Part shown: piece after piece, positions 35,479 to 44,302 of the stretch | Numbering within the stretch: the first letter of the stretch is position 1 | Layout of the letters: each line of letters opens with the position of its first letter | Source of the DNA: Streptomyces violaceusniger | GTDB lineage: Bacteria > Actinomycetota > Actinomycetes > Streptomycetales > Streptomycetaceae | Reading direction: 5' to 3' | Assembly (NCBI GenBank): GCA_005405945.1 | Contig: BJHW01000001.1 | Location: forward strand, 7,068,001 to 7,132,000 | Length of the DNA: 64,000 nt | The notes under the pieces: model-generated | Seen by the model: the letters and a program-made list of their open reading frames with translations, nothing else | The model's database searches: none | Told to the model about the DNA's origin: nothing | Program-made: the position numbers and the translations under genes

Positions 35479-37094
35479 TCACGCCGCGGCCGCGCGGCGA
35501 ACCGCACGCCCAGCCAGGGTGTCCGTCCGCCGCCCGTCCTCGATGACGAAGCGGCCGTCGATGAGGACGTGGGGGATGCCGGTCGGCAGGGTGCGCGGGG
35601 CCTCGAACGTCGAGCCCGCCGCGACCGTCTCCGGGTCGAAGAGGACGAGGTCCGCGCGGTGGCCCTCACGGATCCGGCCCCGGTCGGGGAGGCGGAGGCG
35701 GGCCGCGGGCGGGCGGTGAGGTGGGCCACACACTCCTCCAGGGTGAGGACGCCCAGCTCACGGACGTAGCGGCCCAGGTACTGGGGGAAGGTGCCGTACG
35801 CGCGGGGGTGCGGCTTGGCGCCGTGCAGGATGCCGTCGCTGCCGCCGGTGTGGGCGGGGTGCTTCATGATCGCCTGGACGTTCTCCTCGTGCCCGACGTG
35901 CTGCAGGATCGTCGGGCCGAGATGGTCGTCCAGGAGGAGGCGGCGCGCGGTGACCCAGGGCGCCTCGGCTCGCTCGCGGGCGCTCGCGGCGACCGTCTTG
36001 CCGACGTACGCGGTGAGGGCCGGGTCGTTCACACCGGAGATCTCGATCGTGTCCCAGTTGATCGGCACCCCGTGGCAGCCGTCCGCTCCCTCTTCCTCCA
36101 TGACGTGCCGGATGCGCTCGGCCTCGGCGTCGTCGCGCAGCCGCGCGAGGGCCGCGTCGGGGCCGCCCTCGGCCGCCCAGCTCGGCAGCATCGCGGCGAG
36201 CGTGGTGCAGCCGGGGAGGTAGGGATAGGTGTCGAGGGTGATGTCGGCGCCGTCGGCGATCGCGGCGTCCAGGAGGGCGAGCAGCTCGGGGGCGCGGCCC
36301 TTGTTGAGGTCGAAGTTCATGGTGGCGTGGGCGAGGTGGAGCGCACAGCCCGCCTCCCGGCTGAGGGCCACCATCTCCTCGTAGGCGCGCAGGGCGCCGG
36401 CGCCGTAGGAGCGGTGGTGCGGGCAGTAGTAGCCGTCGTACGCGGCCACGACCCGGCACAGCTCGGTGAGCTCGGCGTCGGAGGCGTACATCCCGGGGGT
36501 GTAGGTGAGCCCGGAGGACAGCCCGGCCGCCCCCTGCTCAAGACCCTCCGCCACCAGCGCCTTCATCCGCTCGACCTCGGCGGGCGTCGCGTCGCGGTCC
36601 TCCCAGCCGAGGGCGAGCATGCGGACGGTGCCCTGGGGGATGAGGTACGCGGCGTTGACGGCGATGCCCTGGCCGTCGAAGCCGTGGTCGAGGCGGTCCA
36701 GGAACTCGCCGACGGTGCGCCAGGTGAAGTCGATGTCGGAGCCGTCGCCGTTCCAGCCGGTGATGGCGGTACGGATCTGGGCGAGCGTGCGGTCGTCCAC
36801 GGGCGCGTACGAGAGCCCGTCCTGGCCGATGACCTCCAGGGTCACGCCCTGGGCGGCCTTCGCGGAGTGGTCGGGGTCGCGGAGGAGGGCGAGGTCGCTG
36901 TGGGCGTGCATGTCGATGAAGCCGGGGGAGAGGGCGAGGCCGTCGGCGTCCACGACGCGGTGGGCGGTGGGGCGTGGTCCACCCCCCTCGGGCACGACGG
37001 CGGCGATCCGGCCGCCGTCGACGGCCACGTCCGCCCGATACCGGGCCCGCCCGGTGCCGTCGATGACGTCCGCACCGCGAATGACCAGCTCCAT
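35479..37094 (-). CDS. N-acyl-D-amino-acid deacylase / D-aminoacylase, frameshifted
   Basis: Removes the acyl group from N-acyl-D-amino acids, freeing the D-amino acid. This amidohydrolase (~538 residues) has the metal motif PGFIDMHAHSDLAL, EVIGQDGLSYAPV, and GLSSGLTYTPGMYASDAEL. The metal ligands in YCPHHRSYG and ILQHVGHEENV and the catalytic Asp in GSDGILHGAKPHPRAYG are typical of D-aminoacylases. One base is missing near 35705-35710: LTARP should continue AARLRLPDRGRIREGHRADLVLFDP. ATG 37094 reads MELVIRGADVIDGTG. It is downstream of, and in the same direction as, the D-serine-dehydratase-like gene; a hairpin lies in the gap. Confidence 0.88.
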
Positions 37095-37191
37095 GGGGTT
37101 GCCCTCTCTTCCTTGCCGACCGCGCCTGCGGCGCGCTGTCCGTTCCCCCACCCGCCCGCCCTTACAAGGGGAGCCCCGGCCTGAGCCCGCC

Positions 37192-37235
37192 CCGGCAACC
37201 CGCCGTCCGGGACGTGGCCCCGGGTGGGTTGCCGG
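37192..37235 (-). terminator. Hairpin between the D-serine-dehydratase-like and deacylase genes
   Basis: CCGGCAACCC (37192-37201) pairs with GGGTTGCCGG (37226-37235). The 263-bp gap also holds a GGGGCGGAGCCCC element and nothing else. Confidence 0.5.
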
Positions 37236-37357
37236 GCCGGTCTCGGTTCGGGTCCCGCCCGGCGGGGTTCGGGCCTTGCCCCGCCTCTGGGCCTCGCCTC
37301 CAGGGCAGGGCCCCACCGGGGTCCGGGGCGGAGCCCCTGGAAGGGCGGGTGGGTGGG

Positions 37358-38647
37358 TTAGAAGAAGGTGCGGATGTAGTCCGTGACCGTGCCGTCCGCC
37401 TCCGCCACCGGGATCAGTTGCCACTTGTCGAAGCTGGTGCAGGGGTGGGACAGGCCCAGGGCCACCCAGTCGCCTACCTCCAGGTCCGTGTCGTCCGCGA
37501 CCGAGACCCAGGCGTGCTGGTCGGAGAGGGCCGTGATGGTGAGGCCCGTGGCGGGGCGGGTGGAGGCGTCGCGGGCGGAGCGGATGAGCTGGGGTTCGGG
37601 CATGTCCAGGTCGTACGCCGCGTCCCGCTTGCCCGCGTTCAGGAACGCCTGGCCGGGTTCGGGGCGCGAGACGACCTGGGCCCACAGGCGGAAGGCCGGG
37701 TGCAGCTCGCCCTCCTCCGGGACGCGGTTGAACGGGGTGATGTGCCGGTAGTGGCCGTCGTCGTGGGAGACGTACGCCCCCGAGCGCAGCAGCTTCAGCA
37801 CCGGTCGCGACAGCGTGGGCAGCTCCGCGAAGACGTCCGCCACCGCGTCGAACCAGGCGCTGCCGCCCGCGCTGACGACCACCTCGTCCACGTCCTCGAA
37901 GCGGCCCGCCGCGTCGAAATCCACCGCCAGTGCCGTGAGGCGGCGCAGCCACGTCCGTACCCGCTCGCCGTCCGCCTTCGGTACCTCGCCCTCGTAACCG
38001 GCCACCCCGACCAGCCGCAGGGTCTCCGTGGCCGCGACCGCGTCGGCGACCGTCGCGCACTCCGCCTCCGTACGGACCCCGGTGCGCGCGCCCTCGCCGC
38101 CGCCCAGCTCGACCACCACATCGACCGGCCGCCGCGCGCCCGCCTCCCGCAGGGCCGCGTCCATCAGCTCCACGCCGCGCACCGAGTCGACGTAGGCGAT
38201 GAAGCGGAAATCGGGGTCGGCGTCGAGTTCGGCCGCGAGCCAGTGCAGGGCGGCGGCGTCCACGACCTCGTTGGCGAGGAAGATCCGCTGGATGCCGAAG
38301 GCGCGGTAGATCCGCACCTGGGTGGGGACGGCCGCGGTGATGCCCCAGGCGCCGTGCGCGAGCTGGCGCTCGAAGAGCTGCGGGGCCAGGGAGGTCTTGC
38401 CGTGCGGGGCGAAGGCGAGCCCATGGGCGGCGGAGTAACGCTCCATCGCCACCAGGTTGTGCTCCAGCGCCTCGGCCGACAGCGCCAGTACGGGCGTGGT
38501 GAAGCCACCGGTGAACAGGGAGCGCCGCTCGGCGGCGAGCTCGCCGACCGTAAGGCCCTCGGCGTTCGGCGGCAGCCCCTTGAAGCGGTGGTCGACGCGC
38601 TCCCGCGCGAGGGCGGCGACGGCCTGGTCGCGGTGGTCGGTGGCCAT
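37358..38647 (-). CDS. D-serine dehydratase-like / D-amino-acid deaminase (fold-type III PLP enzyme)
   Basis: A 429-residue enzyme with an alanine-racemase-type N-terminal barrel and a D-serine-dehydratase-like C-terminal domain. The PLP lysine is in FAPHGKTSLAPQLFERQL. Near the C-terminus SDQHAWVS and LSHPCTSFDKWQLIPV supply the His and Cys that bind zinc in DSD1-type enzymes. The expected reaction is deamination of D-serine or D-threonine, or an aldol split of a 3-hydroxy-D-amino acid. ATG 38647 has GGAGG upstream. It is divergent from a kinase/IclR/RidA/GntP operon, and RidA there fits an enzyme releasing 2-aminoacrylate. Confidence 0.85.
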   Translation of the reverse strand: MATDHRDQAVAALARERVDHRFKGLPPNAEGLTVGELAAERRSLFTGGFTTPVLALSAEALEHNLVAMERYSAAHGLAFAPHGKTSLAPQLFERQLAHGAWGITAAVPTQVRIYRAFGIQRIFLANEVVDAAALHWLAAELDADPDFRFIAYVDSVRGVELMDAALREAGARRPVDVVVELGGGEGARTGVRTEAECATVADAVAATETLRLVGVAGYEGEVPKADGERVRTWLRRLTALAVDFDAAGRFEDVDEVVVSAGGSAWFDAVADVFAELPTLSRPVLKLLRSGAYVSHDDGHYRHITPFNRVPEEGELHPAFRLWAQVVSRPEPGQAFLNAGKRDAAYDLDMPEPQLIRSARDASTRPATGLTITALSDQHAWVSVADDTDLEVGDWVALGLSHPCTSFDKWQLIPVAEADGTVTDYIRTFF

Positions 38648-38792
38648 GGAGCGCCTCCATAACGATTCCGGTTGCAATATCTGCAACGTTCATTGCGCAT
38701 AACGCTTAGGGCTGTCTAACATCCCGCCCAGCACCGGGTCAACGGTGTGTGACCGAGCCCCATCCGTCCATCCACGAGGAGCGAGACCAACC

Positions 38793-40046
38793 GTGTCCCC
38801 TCTCCCCAGCGGCGAAGCCGTCGATACCGCCGTCGATGTCGTCGATACCGTCGACGTCGTATGTCTCGGCGAGTCGATGGTGACCTTCGTCCCGTCCCGT
38901 CCGGGCCGGCTGGCGGATGTCCCCTCCTTCGCCCGGGGCATCGGCGGCGCCGAGTCCAATGTCGCCTGTGGCCTGGCCCGCGCCGGGCACAGCGCGCGCT
39001 GGATCAGCCGGGTGGGCACGGACGGCTTCGGCGAGCACCTCGTACGGGAGATCGCGGCCACCGGTGTGGACACGGCGTACGTCCAGCGCGATCCGCGCCG
39101 CCCCACCGGGATCTACTTCCGTACGGCGGGGGAGCGTGCTGTCGGCTCCGAGACGGTTGACGTTGACGGGGACGGCGGTGTCGCCGCCTCGGAACCGCTC
39201 GCCGAGGTGGTGTACTACCGGGCCGGATCCGCCGCCGCGGCCATGTCCCCCGCGCTCATCCCCCGGGAGCGGGCCTGGTCCGGCCGGGTGCTCCATCTGA
39301 CCGGGATCACCCCGGCCCTCTCCGGCGACTGCCGCGCGCTGATGCGCGAGCTGACCGCCCGCGCCCCCGGCCGTCCCCTCGTCTCCTTCGACCTCAACTA
39401 CCGGGTCTCGCTCTGGCAGAGGGAAGAGGGCGAGGGAGCGGGCGGCGAAAGCGGCCCCGTCGTCCTGCTCGACCTCGCCCGCCGCTGCGACCTCGTCTTC
39501 GTCGGCGAGGACGAGGCCGAGGCGGTCTGGGGGTTGCGTGGCCCGGAGGCCATACGCGCGGCGCTGTCCGAGCCGGAGGTGCTGGTCGTCAAGCAGGGCG
39601 GCGCCGGGGCCACCGTCTTCGCCCGCCGCCCGAACGGCGACGGCACCGGCGGCGGCACAGGCGACGGCACCGGCGGCGGCACCGGCGAGGGCACCGACAC
39701 CGTCACCGGCGAGGGCACCGACACCGTCACCTTCGAACCCGCCCCGCGCGTCGACGTCGTCGCCCCCGTCGGCGCGGGCGACGCCTTCGCCGCCGGTTTC
39801 CTCTCCGGCACCCTCCGCGGGCTGCCCGTCGCCGAACGGCTGCGCCACGGCCACCTCATGGCCGCCGCCGCCCTCACCGTCCCCGGCGACCTCGGCACCC
39901 CGCCCTCCCGTGAGCACGCCGACCGCCTGGTGGCACTTGATGCCACGCGGTGGGGCACACTGCGATTCGGCCCCGGCTGGACGGATCTGCCGAGTCCCGC
40001 CGAAAAGTGGGCCGAGACCGCAGCGGTGGAGGGACCCGACTCATGA
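38793..40046 (+). CDS. PfkB-family sugar kinase (2-keto-3-deoxygluconate kinase-like) with repeat insertion
   Basis: A 417-residue ribokinase-fold kinase. N-terminal block VVCLGESMVTFVPSRPGRLADVPSFARGIGGAESNVA; the substrate region is TGIYFRTAGERAVGS; the anion-hole motif is VAPVGAGDAFAAGFLSG with the catalytic Asp. The N-terminal CLGESM start is of KDG/fructokinase type. A Gly/Thr/Asp-rich repeat of ~30 residues interrupts the region before the ATP site. The start is taken at GTG 38793 (GAGGAG 12 nt upstream). Its stop overlaps the IclR start (ATGA). The substrate is uncertain, since the neighbours point to D-amino acids as much as to sugar acids. Confidence 0.8.
   Translation: MSPLPSGEAVDTAVDVVDTVDVVCLGESMVTFVPSRPGRLADVPSFARGIGGAESNVACGLARAGHSARWISRVGTDGFGEHLVREIAATGVDTAYVQRDPRRPTGIYFRTAGERAVGSETVDVDGDGGVAASEPLAEVVYYRAGSAAAAMSPALIPRERAWSGRVLHLTGITPALSGDCRALMRELTARAPGRPLVSFDLNYRVSLWQREEGEGAGGESGPVVLLDLARRCDLVFVGEDEAEAVWGLRGPEAIRAALSEPEVLVVKQGGAGATVFARRPNGDGTGGGTGDGTGGGTGEGTDTVTGEGTDTVTFEPAPRVDVVAPVGAGDAFAAGFLSGTLRGLPVAERLRHGHLMAAAALTVPGDLGTPPSREHADRLVALDATRWGTLRFGPGWTDLPSPAEKWAETAAVEGPDS
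39640..39738 (+). repeat. In-frame Gly/Thr/Asp repeats inside the kinase gene
   Basis: GGCACCGGCGGCGGCAC-type 12-24-bp units are followed by two exact 24-bp copies of GGCGAGGGCACCGACACCGT plus CACC. They encode GTGGGTGDGTGG, then two GEGTDTVT units. The length stays in frame, and the insertion lies just before the conserved nucleotide-binding motif. Confidence 0.75.
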
Positions 40047-40932
40047 GCCAGACCGTCGACCGAGCGCTGAGCATCCTGCCGCTGCTGGCGGAGGGGCCGG
40101 CCAATCTGGAGCAGGTCGCCACGCGGCTGGGCGTGCACAAGTCGACCGCGCTGCGGCTGCTGCGCACCCTCCATGAGCACGGCATGGTCTACCGCCAGCA
40201 GGACCAGCGCTACCGCCTCGGCGCCCGCCTCTTCGCGCTCGCGCAGGAGGCGGTCGAGAACCTCGACGTACGCGAGATCGCCCACCCCCATCTGGTGGCG
40301 CTCAACGAGCGCTGCGGGCACACGGTCCACCTCGCGGTGTACGAGGAGAACGAGGTGCTCTACATCGACAAGGTGGAGAGCCGCTACCCGGTGCGGATGT
40401 ACTCGCGGATCGGCAAGCCCGTGGCCATCACCGTGGCCGCCGTGGCCAAGCTGCTGCTGGCCGATCTGCCCGAGCCCGAGCGGCGGACGCTGGCCGAGCG
40501 GCTCACCTACCCCGCGTACACGCCCCGTTCGACGCCGAACGCCGCCGCGTTCCTCAAGGAGCTGGCGACCGTGCGCGACCAGGGCTGGGCCACCGACTTC
40601 GGCGGCCACGAGGAGTCGATCAACTGCGTCGGGGCACCCATCCGGGGAGCGGACGGACGCGTCGTCGCCGCCTGCTCGGTGTCGGCGCCGAACGTCGTCG
40701 TCAGCGCCGAGGAACTCCTCTCCCTGCTGCCGCTGGTGCGCCGCACGGCGGAGGAGATCAGCCGGGAATACTCGGGCGGCGCCCCGGTGTCCCACGGCGC
40801 GCACGGCACGCAGGGTGCGCACGGCGCGCACGGCGCGCACGGCACGGCCGGTTCGCCGGCCACCACCCCCTCACACGAGCACGACCCATCGCACGAAACC
40901 CCGAGAAGAGAGCCGAGGAGACCTCCTCATGA
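40043..40932 (+). CDS. IclR-family transcriptional regulator, stop codon displaced by a probable frameshift
   Basis: The N-terminal winged helix (VDRALSILPLLAEGPANLEQVATRLGVHKSTALRLLRTLHEHGMVYR) and the C-terminal effector domain (ENLDVREIAHPHLVALNERCGHTVHLAVYEENEVLYIDKV, WATDFGGHEESINCVGAPIRG) are complete. After EEISREYSGG comes a HGAHGTQGAHGAHGAHG repeat, and then no stop occurs in frame for 2 kb. One extra C in C5 at 40866-40870 would bring TGA at 40930-40932 into frame, giving an ATGA overlap with ridA. I take that as the real end. It probably controls this operon and the divergent deaminase; the ligand is unknown. Confidence 0.8.
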
Positions 40933-41342
40933 CCGAGAAGCTCCAGAAGACCGCGATCACCCCGGCCACGCACACCACCCCGCCCGCCAAGTTCTCCCAC
41001 GGTGTGAAGAAGGGGAACATCCTCCAGGTCGCCGGTCAGGTCGGCTTCGGCCCCGCCGTCCCTGGCCAGGCCCCCGCCCCCGTCGGGCCGACCCTGCGCG
41101 AGCAGACCCTGCAGACCCTGCGCAATGTGCAGGCCGTGCTGGAGGAGGGCGGCGCGAGCTGGGAGGACGTGGTGATGGTGCGGATCTACCTCACCGACAC
41201 CGGCCACTTCGCCGAACTCAACGAGATCTACAACGAGTTCTTCGCCGACCTCAAGGAGGCCCCGGCCGCCCGTACGACGGTCTACGTCGGACTCCCGGCC
41301 GGTCTGCTCGTCGAGATCGACGCCCTCGCCGTCCTCGGCTGA
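40929..41342 (+). CDS. RidA-family (YjgF/YER057c) imine/enamine deaminase
   Basis: A 137-residue RidA protein that hydrolyses reactive enamines such as 2-aminoacrylate. The C-terminal signature is VYVGLPAGLLVEIDALAVLG; a preceding block is ILQVAGQVGFGP. The conserved substrate-binding Arg (ARTTVYV) is present. GAGGAG precedes the ATG. The gene overlaps the corrected IclR stop. Its place beside a PLP D-serine-dehydratase-like gene suggests clearing of the enamine intermediate of that enzyme. Confidence 0.88.
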   Translation: MTEKLQKTAITPATHTTPPAKFSHGVKKGNILQVAGQVGFGPAVPGQAPAPVGPTLREQTLQTLRNVQAVLEEGGASWEDVVMVRIYLTDTGHFAELNEIYNEFFADLKEAPAARTTVYVGLPAGLLVEIDALAVLG

Positions 41343-41406
41343 CGCCCGCACCGGCCGACGCCCCGCACCGGCCGACGGGCGAAAACCGCCGGCCGGCCCC
41401 CGAACC

Positions 41407-41443
41407 CCCGCGGCGGGCGGGAGCTTTCCCCGCCCGCCGCGGG
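41407..41443 (+). terminator. Hairpin between ridA and the GntP permease
   Basis: CCCGCGGCGGGCG (41407-41419) pairs perfectly with CGCCCGCCGCGGG (41431-41443). It may attenuate read-through into the permease gene. Confidence 0.65.
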
Positions 41444-41572
41444 TTCCACCCTGACTCGTCCTCACCGTCCCCGTCGTCGGAAGCTCGAGCCCTGATCATC
41501 CCCACCCAGGATTTCCCAGCGCGCGGCCCCCGCCGTGCGGCGATACCCCCTACCCACATCCCGGAGTACCCC

Positions 41573-43045
41573 ATGCTGCTCGCGGCCGCTCCCGCTGCCG
41601 AGACCCCACCCCACACCGGTGGTCTGCTCGCCCTCATCCACGGCACCGCCGGTCTGCTGACCGTCGCCGCCCTCGGCATCGCGCTTCTGCTCTACCTGAT
41701 CATCAAGGTCCGGCTGCAGCCCTTCGTGGCGCTGCTCGGCGTCTCCATCGCGGTCGGTCTGGCCGCGGGTCTCTCGGTCACCGAACTCTTCGGCACGGTC
41801 CAGAAGTCCGACGCCGTCTCGCTCATCGAATCCGGTATGGGCGGCATCCTCGGCCACATAGCCATCATCATCGGCCTGGGCACCATGCTCGGCGCGATCC
41901 TCGAGGTCTCCGGCGGCGCGGAGGCGCTCAGCGCCCGGCTGCTCGGTCTCTTCGGGGAGAAGCGGGCGCCGCTCGCGATGGGGCTCACCGGCCTGATCTT
42001 CGGCATACCCGTCTTCTTCGACGTCGGCATCTTCGTCCTCGCGCCGATCGTCTACGCGGCCGCCAAGCGCAGCGGCAAGTCGATCCTGCTCTACGCGATG
42101 CCGCTGCTCGCGGGCCTTTCCATGACCCACGCCTTCCTGCCGCCGCACCCCGGCCCGGTGGCCGCGGCCGGACTGCTCCACGTCGACCTGGGCTGGGTCA
42201 TCCTGATGGGCGTCGTCGTGGGCGTCCCGTCGGTGCTGGCCGCGTGGGGCTACGCCGCCTGGATCGGCAAGCGCATCTTCGTGCCCGTACCGCAGGACAT
42301 GGTCGAGGCGGCCGAGGAGTCCCGGGAGGCGGTCGCGGCCCAGCAGCGCGCCTCCGGCGCCACCCCGGCCGAGCAGCCGGTCTCGGTGGCCACGGTGCTC
42401 GCGATCATCGGCACGCCGCTCGTGCTGATCCTCTGCGCCACGTTCTCCTCCGTCGCGCTGGACCCGAGCACCGGCCGCTCGGTCATCGAGTTCTTCGGCC
42501 ACCCCTTCGTGGCGCTGACGATCGCCCTGCTCCTGGCGTACTACCTGCTGGGCATCCGGCGCGGCTGGTCCCGCAAGTCCCTGGAGACCGTCTCCACCGC
42601 CTCCCTCAAGCCCGTGGGCAACATCCTCCTGGTGGTCGGCGCGGGTGGGGTCTTCGGCGCGGTCCTCAAGGGCAGCGGTGTCGCCCAGGCCCTGGCCGAC
42701 GCCTTCGACAGCGCGGGCCTGCCGGTCATCGTGCTGGCCTGGCTGATCTCGGTGGTGCTCCGGGTGGCCCAGGGCTCGGCGACGGTCGCGATCGTCACGA
42801 CCGCGGGCATCGTCACCCCGATGCTCTCCGACGGCGACTACTCGCAGGCCCATCTGGCGCTGGTCATCATGGCCATCTCGGCGGGCTCGATCTTCGCCTC
42901 GCACGTCAACGACGGCGGCTTCTGGATGGTGGCGAAGTACTTCGGCATCTCCGAGAGCGACACGCTGAAGTCCTGGACGGTCCTGGAGACCGTGCTGTCC
43001 GTGGCCGGATTCGTGGTGGCGGCCCTGCTGAGCATCGTCATCTAG
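41573..43045 (+). CDS. GntP-family permease (gluconate / D-serine type)
   Basis: A 490-residue transporter with ~12 hydrophobic segments. Family blocks include MGGILGHIAIIIGLGTMLGAILEVSGGAEALS, GIPVFFDVGIFVLAPIVYA, HAFLPPHPGPVAAAG and ASHVNDGGFWMVAKYF. GntP proteins carry gluconate or related hydroxy acids, but DsdX of this family imports D-serine, which suits the adjacent D-amino-acid genes. GGAG precedes ATG 41573. A hairpin in the 230-bp gap after ridA may make its expression partly separate. Confidence 0.9.
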   Translation: MLLAAAPAAETPPHTGGLLALIHGTAGLLTVAALGIALLLYLIIKVRLQPFVALLGVSIAVGLAAGLSVTELFGTVQKSDAVSLIESGMGGILGHIAIIIGLGTMLGAILEVSGGAEALSARLLGLFGEKRAPLAMGLTGLIFGIPVFFDVGIFVLAPIVYAAAKRSGKSILLYAMPLLAGLSMTHAFLPPHPGPVAAAGLLHVDLGWVILMGVVVGVPSVLAAWGYAAWIGKRIFVPVPQDMVEAAEESREAVAAQQRASGATPAEQPVSVATVLAIIGTPLVLILCATFSSVALDPSTGRSVIEFFGHPFVALTIALLLAYYLLGIRRGWSRKSLETVSTASLKPVGNILLVVGAGGVFGAVLKGSGVAQALADAFDSAGLPVIVLAWLISVVLRVAQGSATVAIVTTAGIVTPMLSDGDYSQAHLALVIMAISAGSIFASHVNDGGFWMVAKYFGISESDTLKSWTVLETVLSVAGFVVAALLSIVI

Positions 43046-43064
43046 CGGACGGCCCCCGCACGAC

Positions 43065-43110
43065 GGCGGCCCCCGAATCCCGGTGGAAACCACCGGGATT
43101 CGGGGCCGCC
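43065..43110 (+). terminator. Long hairpin after the GntP permease
   Basis: A ~21-bp stem with one bulged C (left arm 43065-43086, GGCGGCCCCCGAATCCCGGTGG; right arm 43090-43110) and loop AAA. Confidence 0.8.
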
Positions 43111-43129
43111 GCTTCTGGCTCCATTCCGC

Positions 43130-43345
43130 TCCGCGCCCCGTTGGCATTCACCGCGAGATTCACCATTGCAACTCATTCATGGGAGCATCCACGTTTGATC
43201 AAATAATGGCAAAGAATGCTGATCGAAATGGAGAGTTCCCGCTCGGCGACGACGTCGCGAATGCCAAGTCGTTTCATGTTCTACGTAGATTCAACTCTCC
43301 ATCTCCACGAGCAGCATGATCAATCCATAGGGTCCTTGAGGCATT
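43130..43345. promoter_or_regulatory. AT-rich upstream region of the ABC/phosphoesterase unit
   Basis: About 215 bp with much lower GC than any neighbour (for example CAAATAATGGCAAAGAATGC), with no convincing gene. ATGGAGAGTT (43228-43237) and AACTCTCCAT (43293-43302) form a 10-bp inverted repeat 55 nt apart. GATCAAAT at ~43197 and ATGATCAATC at ~43316 are further AT words. The region ends at a good ribosome-binding site (GAAGGAAGGGACCC) before ATG 43361. Confidence 0.55.
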
Positions 43346-43360
43346 TGAAGGAAGGGACCC

Positions 43361-44302
43361 ATGGAAGAACTCCGCGCAATCCGGGCTCGCGGTATTACGA
43401 AGAGCTTCGGTGATGTCGTCGCCCTGGACGGCATCGACCTCGATGTAACGCCGGGTCATATCCACGGCCTGGTCGGACCGAACGGCGCCGGAAAGACGAC
43501 GTTGCTCGGCCTGCTGCTGGGGCTCGCGGTGGCCGACAGCGGTCGCCTGGAGGTCCTGGGTACACCGGTCGAGCGGGCACTCGACGCTCCCGACGGTGTC
43601 GCCGGCTTCGTGGACGGCCCCGCCCTCTACCCCTCACTCACCCCACGGCAGAACCTCGCCGCGCTGGCCGCGCTCCGCGGCCACGACGCGCGCACGGCGG
43701 GGATCGACGACGTACTCGCCGAGGTCGGCCTCACCGACGTCGCCGACGACCGTACCCGCGGCTTCTCCCTCGGCATGCGCCAGCGGCTCGGGCTCGCCGC
43801 CGCCCTGCTGACCAAGCCCCGGCTGCTCGTGCTCGACGAACCGTCCAACGGCCTCGACCCGGCGGGCAAGAAGCACGTACACGGTGTCCTCGGCCGGCTC
43901 GCGGCCGACGGAACCGCCGTCGTGCTCTCCAGCCACAACATGGACGACCTCGAGGCGCTGTGCTCCGAGGTGACCATCCTCGCCGCCGGACGCGTCGTCT
44001 TCTCCGGCCCGCTGTCCAAGCTGGCCACCGAGAACCGTGAACTCGACTACCGGCTGCTCACCTCCGACCCGCCGGCCGCGCGCCGGCTGGCGGACGACGC
44101 GCCGGGGATCCAGGTCGTCGACGACGCCGGGGTACGGCAGGACGCCGAACTGCTCGTCGTACGCGCCCTGGTGCCCGCCCTCGACCACCTCGTGGCGCGG
44201 CTCGTGGAGGGGGGCGTCGCGCTGCGCGAGCTCACTCCCGTGGTGTCGCCGCTCGAAGCCGCGTTCCTCGCCCTCACCGAACAGCAGGAGGCGGCCAGAT
44301 GA
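43361..44302 (+). CDS. ABC transporter ATP-binding protein (ABC-2/lantibiotic-immunity type)
   Basis: A 313-residue ATPase: Walker A GPNGAGKTT near residue 40, Q-loop region FVDGPALYPSLTPRQNL, signature FSLGMRQRLGLAAALL, Walker B LLVLDEPSNGLDP, and H-loop SSHNMDD. The SPSL/ALYPSLT-type Q-loop and C-terminal half resemble BcrA/LptF-type ATPases of bacteriocin- or antibiotic-resistance exporters. It starts 16 bp after the AT-rich region with AAGGAAGGG upstream. It overlaps the permease start by ATGA. Confidence 0.9.
   Translation: MEELRAIRARGITKSFGDVVALDGIDLDVTPGHIHGLVGPNGAGKTTLLGLLLGLAVADSGRLEVLGTPVERALDAPDGVAGFVDGPALYPSLTPRQNLAALAALRGHDARTAGIDDVLAEVGLTDVADDRTRGFSLGMRQRLGLAAALLTKPRLLVLDEPSNGLDPAGKKHVHGVLGRLAADGTAVVLSSHNMDDLEALCSEVTILAAGRVVFSGPLSKLATENRELDYRLLTSDPPAARRLADDAPGIQVVDDAGVRQDAELLVVRALVPALDHLVARLVEGGVALRELTPVVSPLEAAFLALTEQQEAAR

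Noticed and set aside
34977..38693. A 1,238-residue minus-strand frame
   Set aside because: It merges out-of-frame translation of the D-serine-dehydratase-like gene with the true deacylase frame.
39950..43045. A 1,031-residue open frame joining IclR and GntP permease
   Set aside because: The middle part is RidA read in the wrong frame. Ribosome-binding sites before 40929 and 41573 and family boundaries show three separate genes; the missing IclR stop fits a one-base loss.
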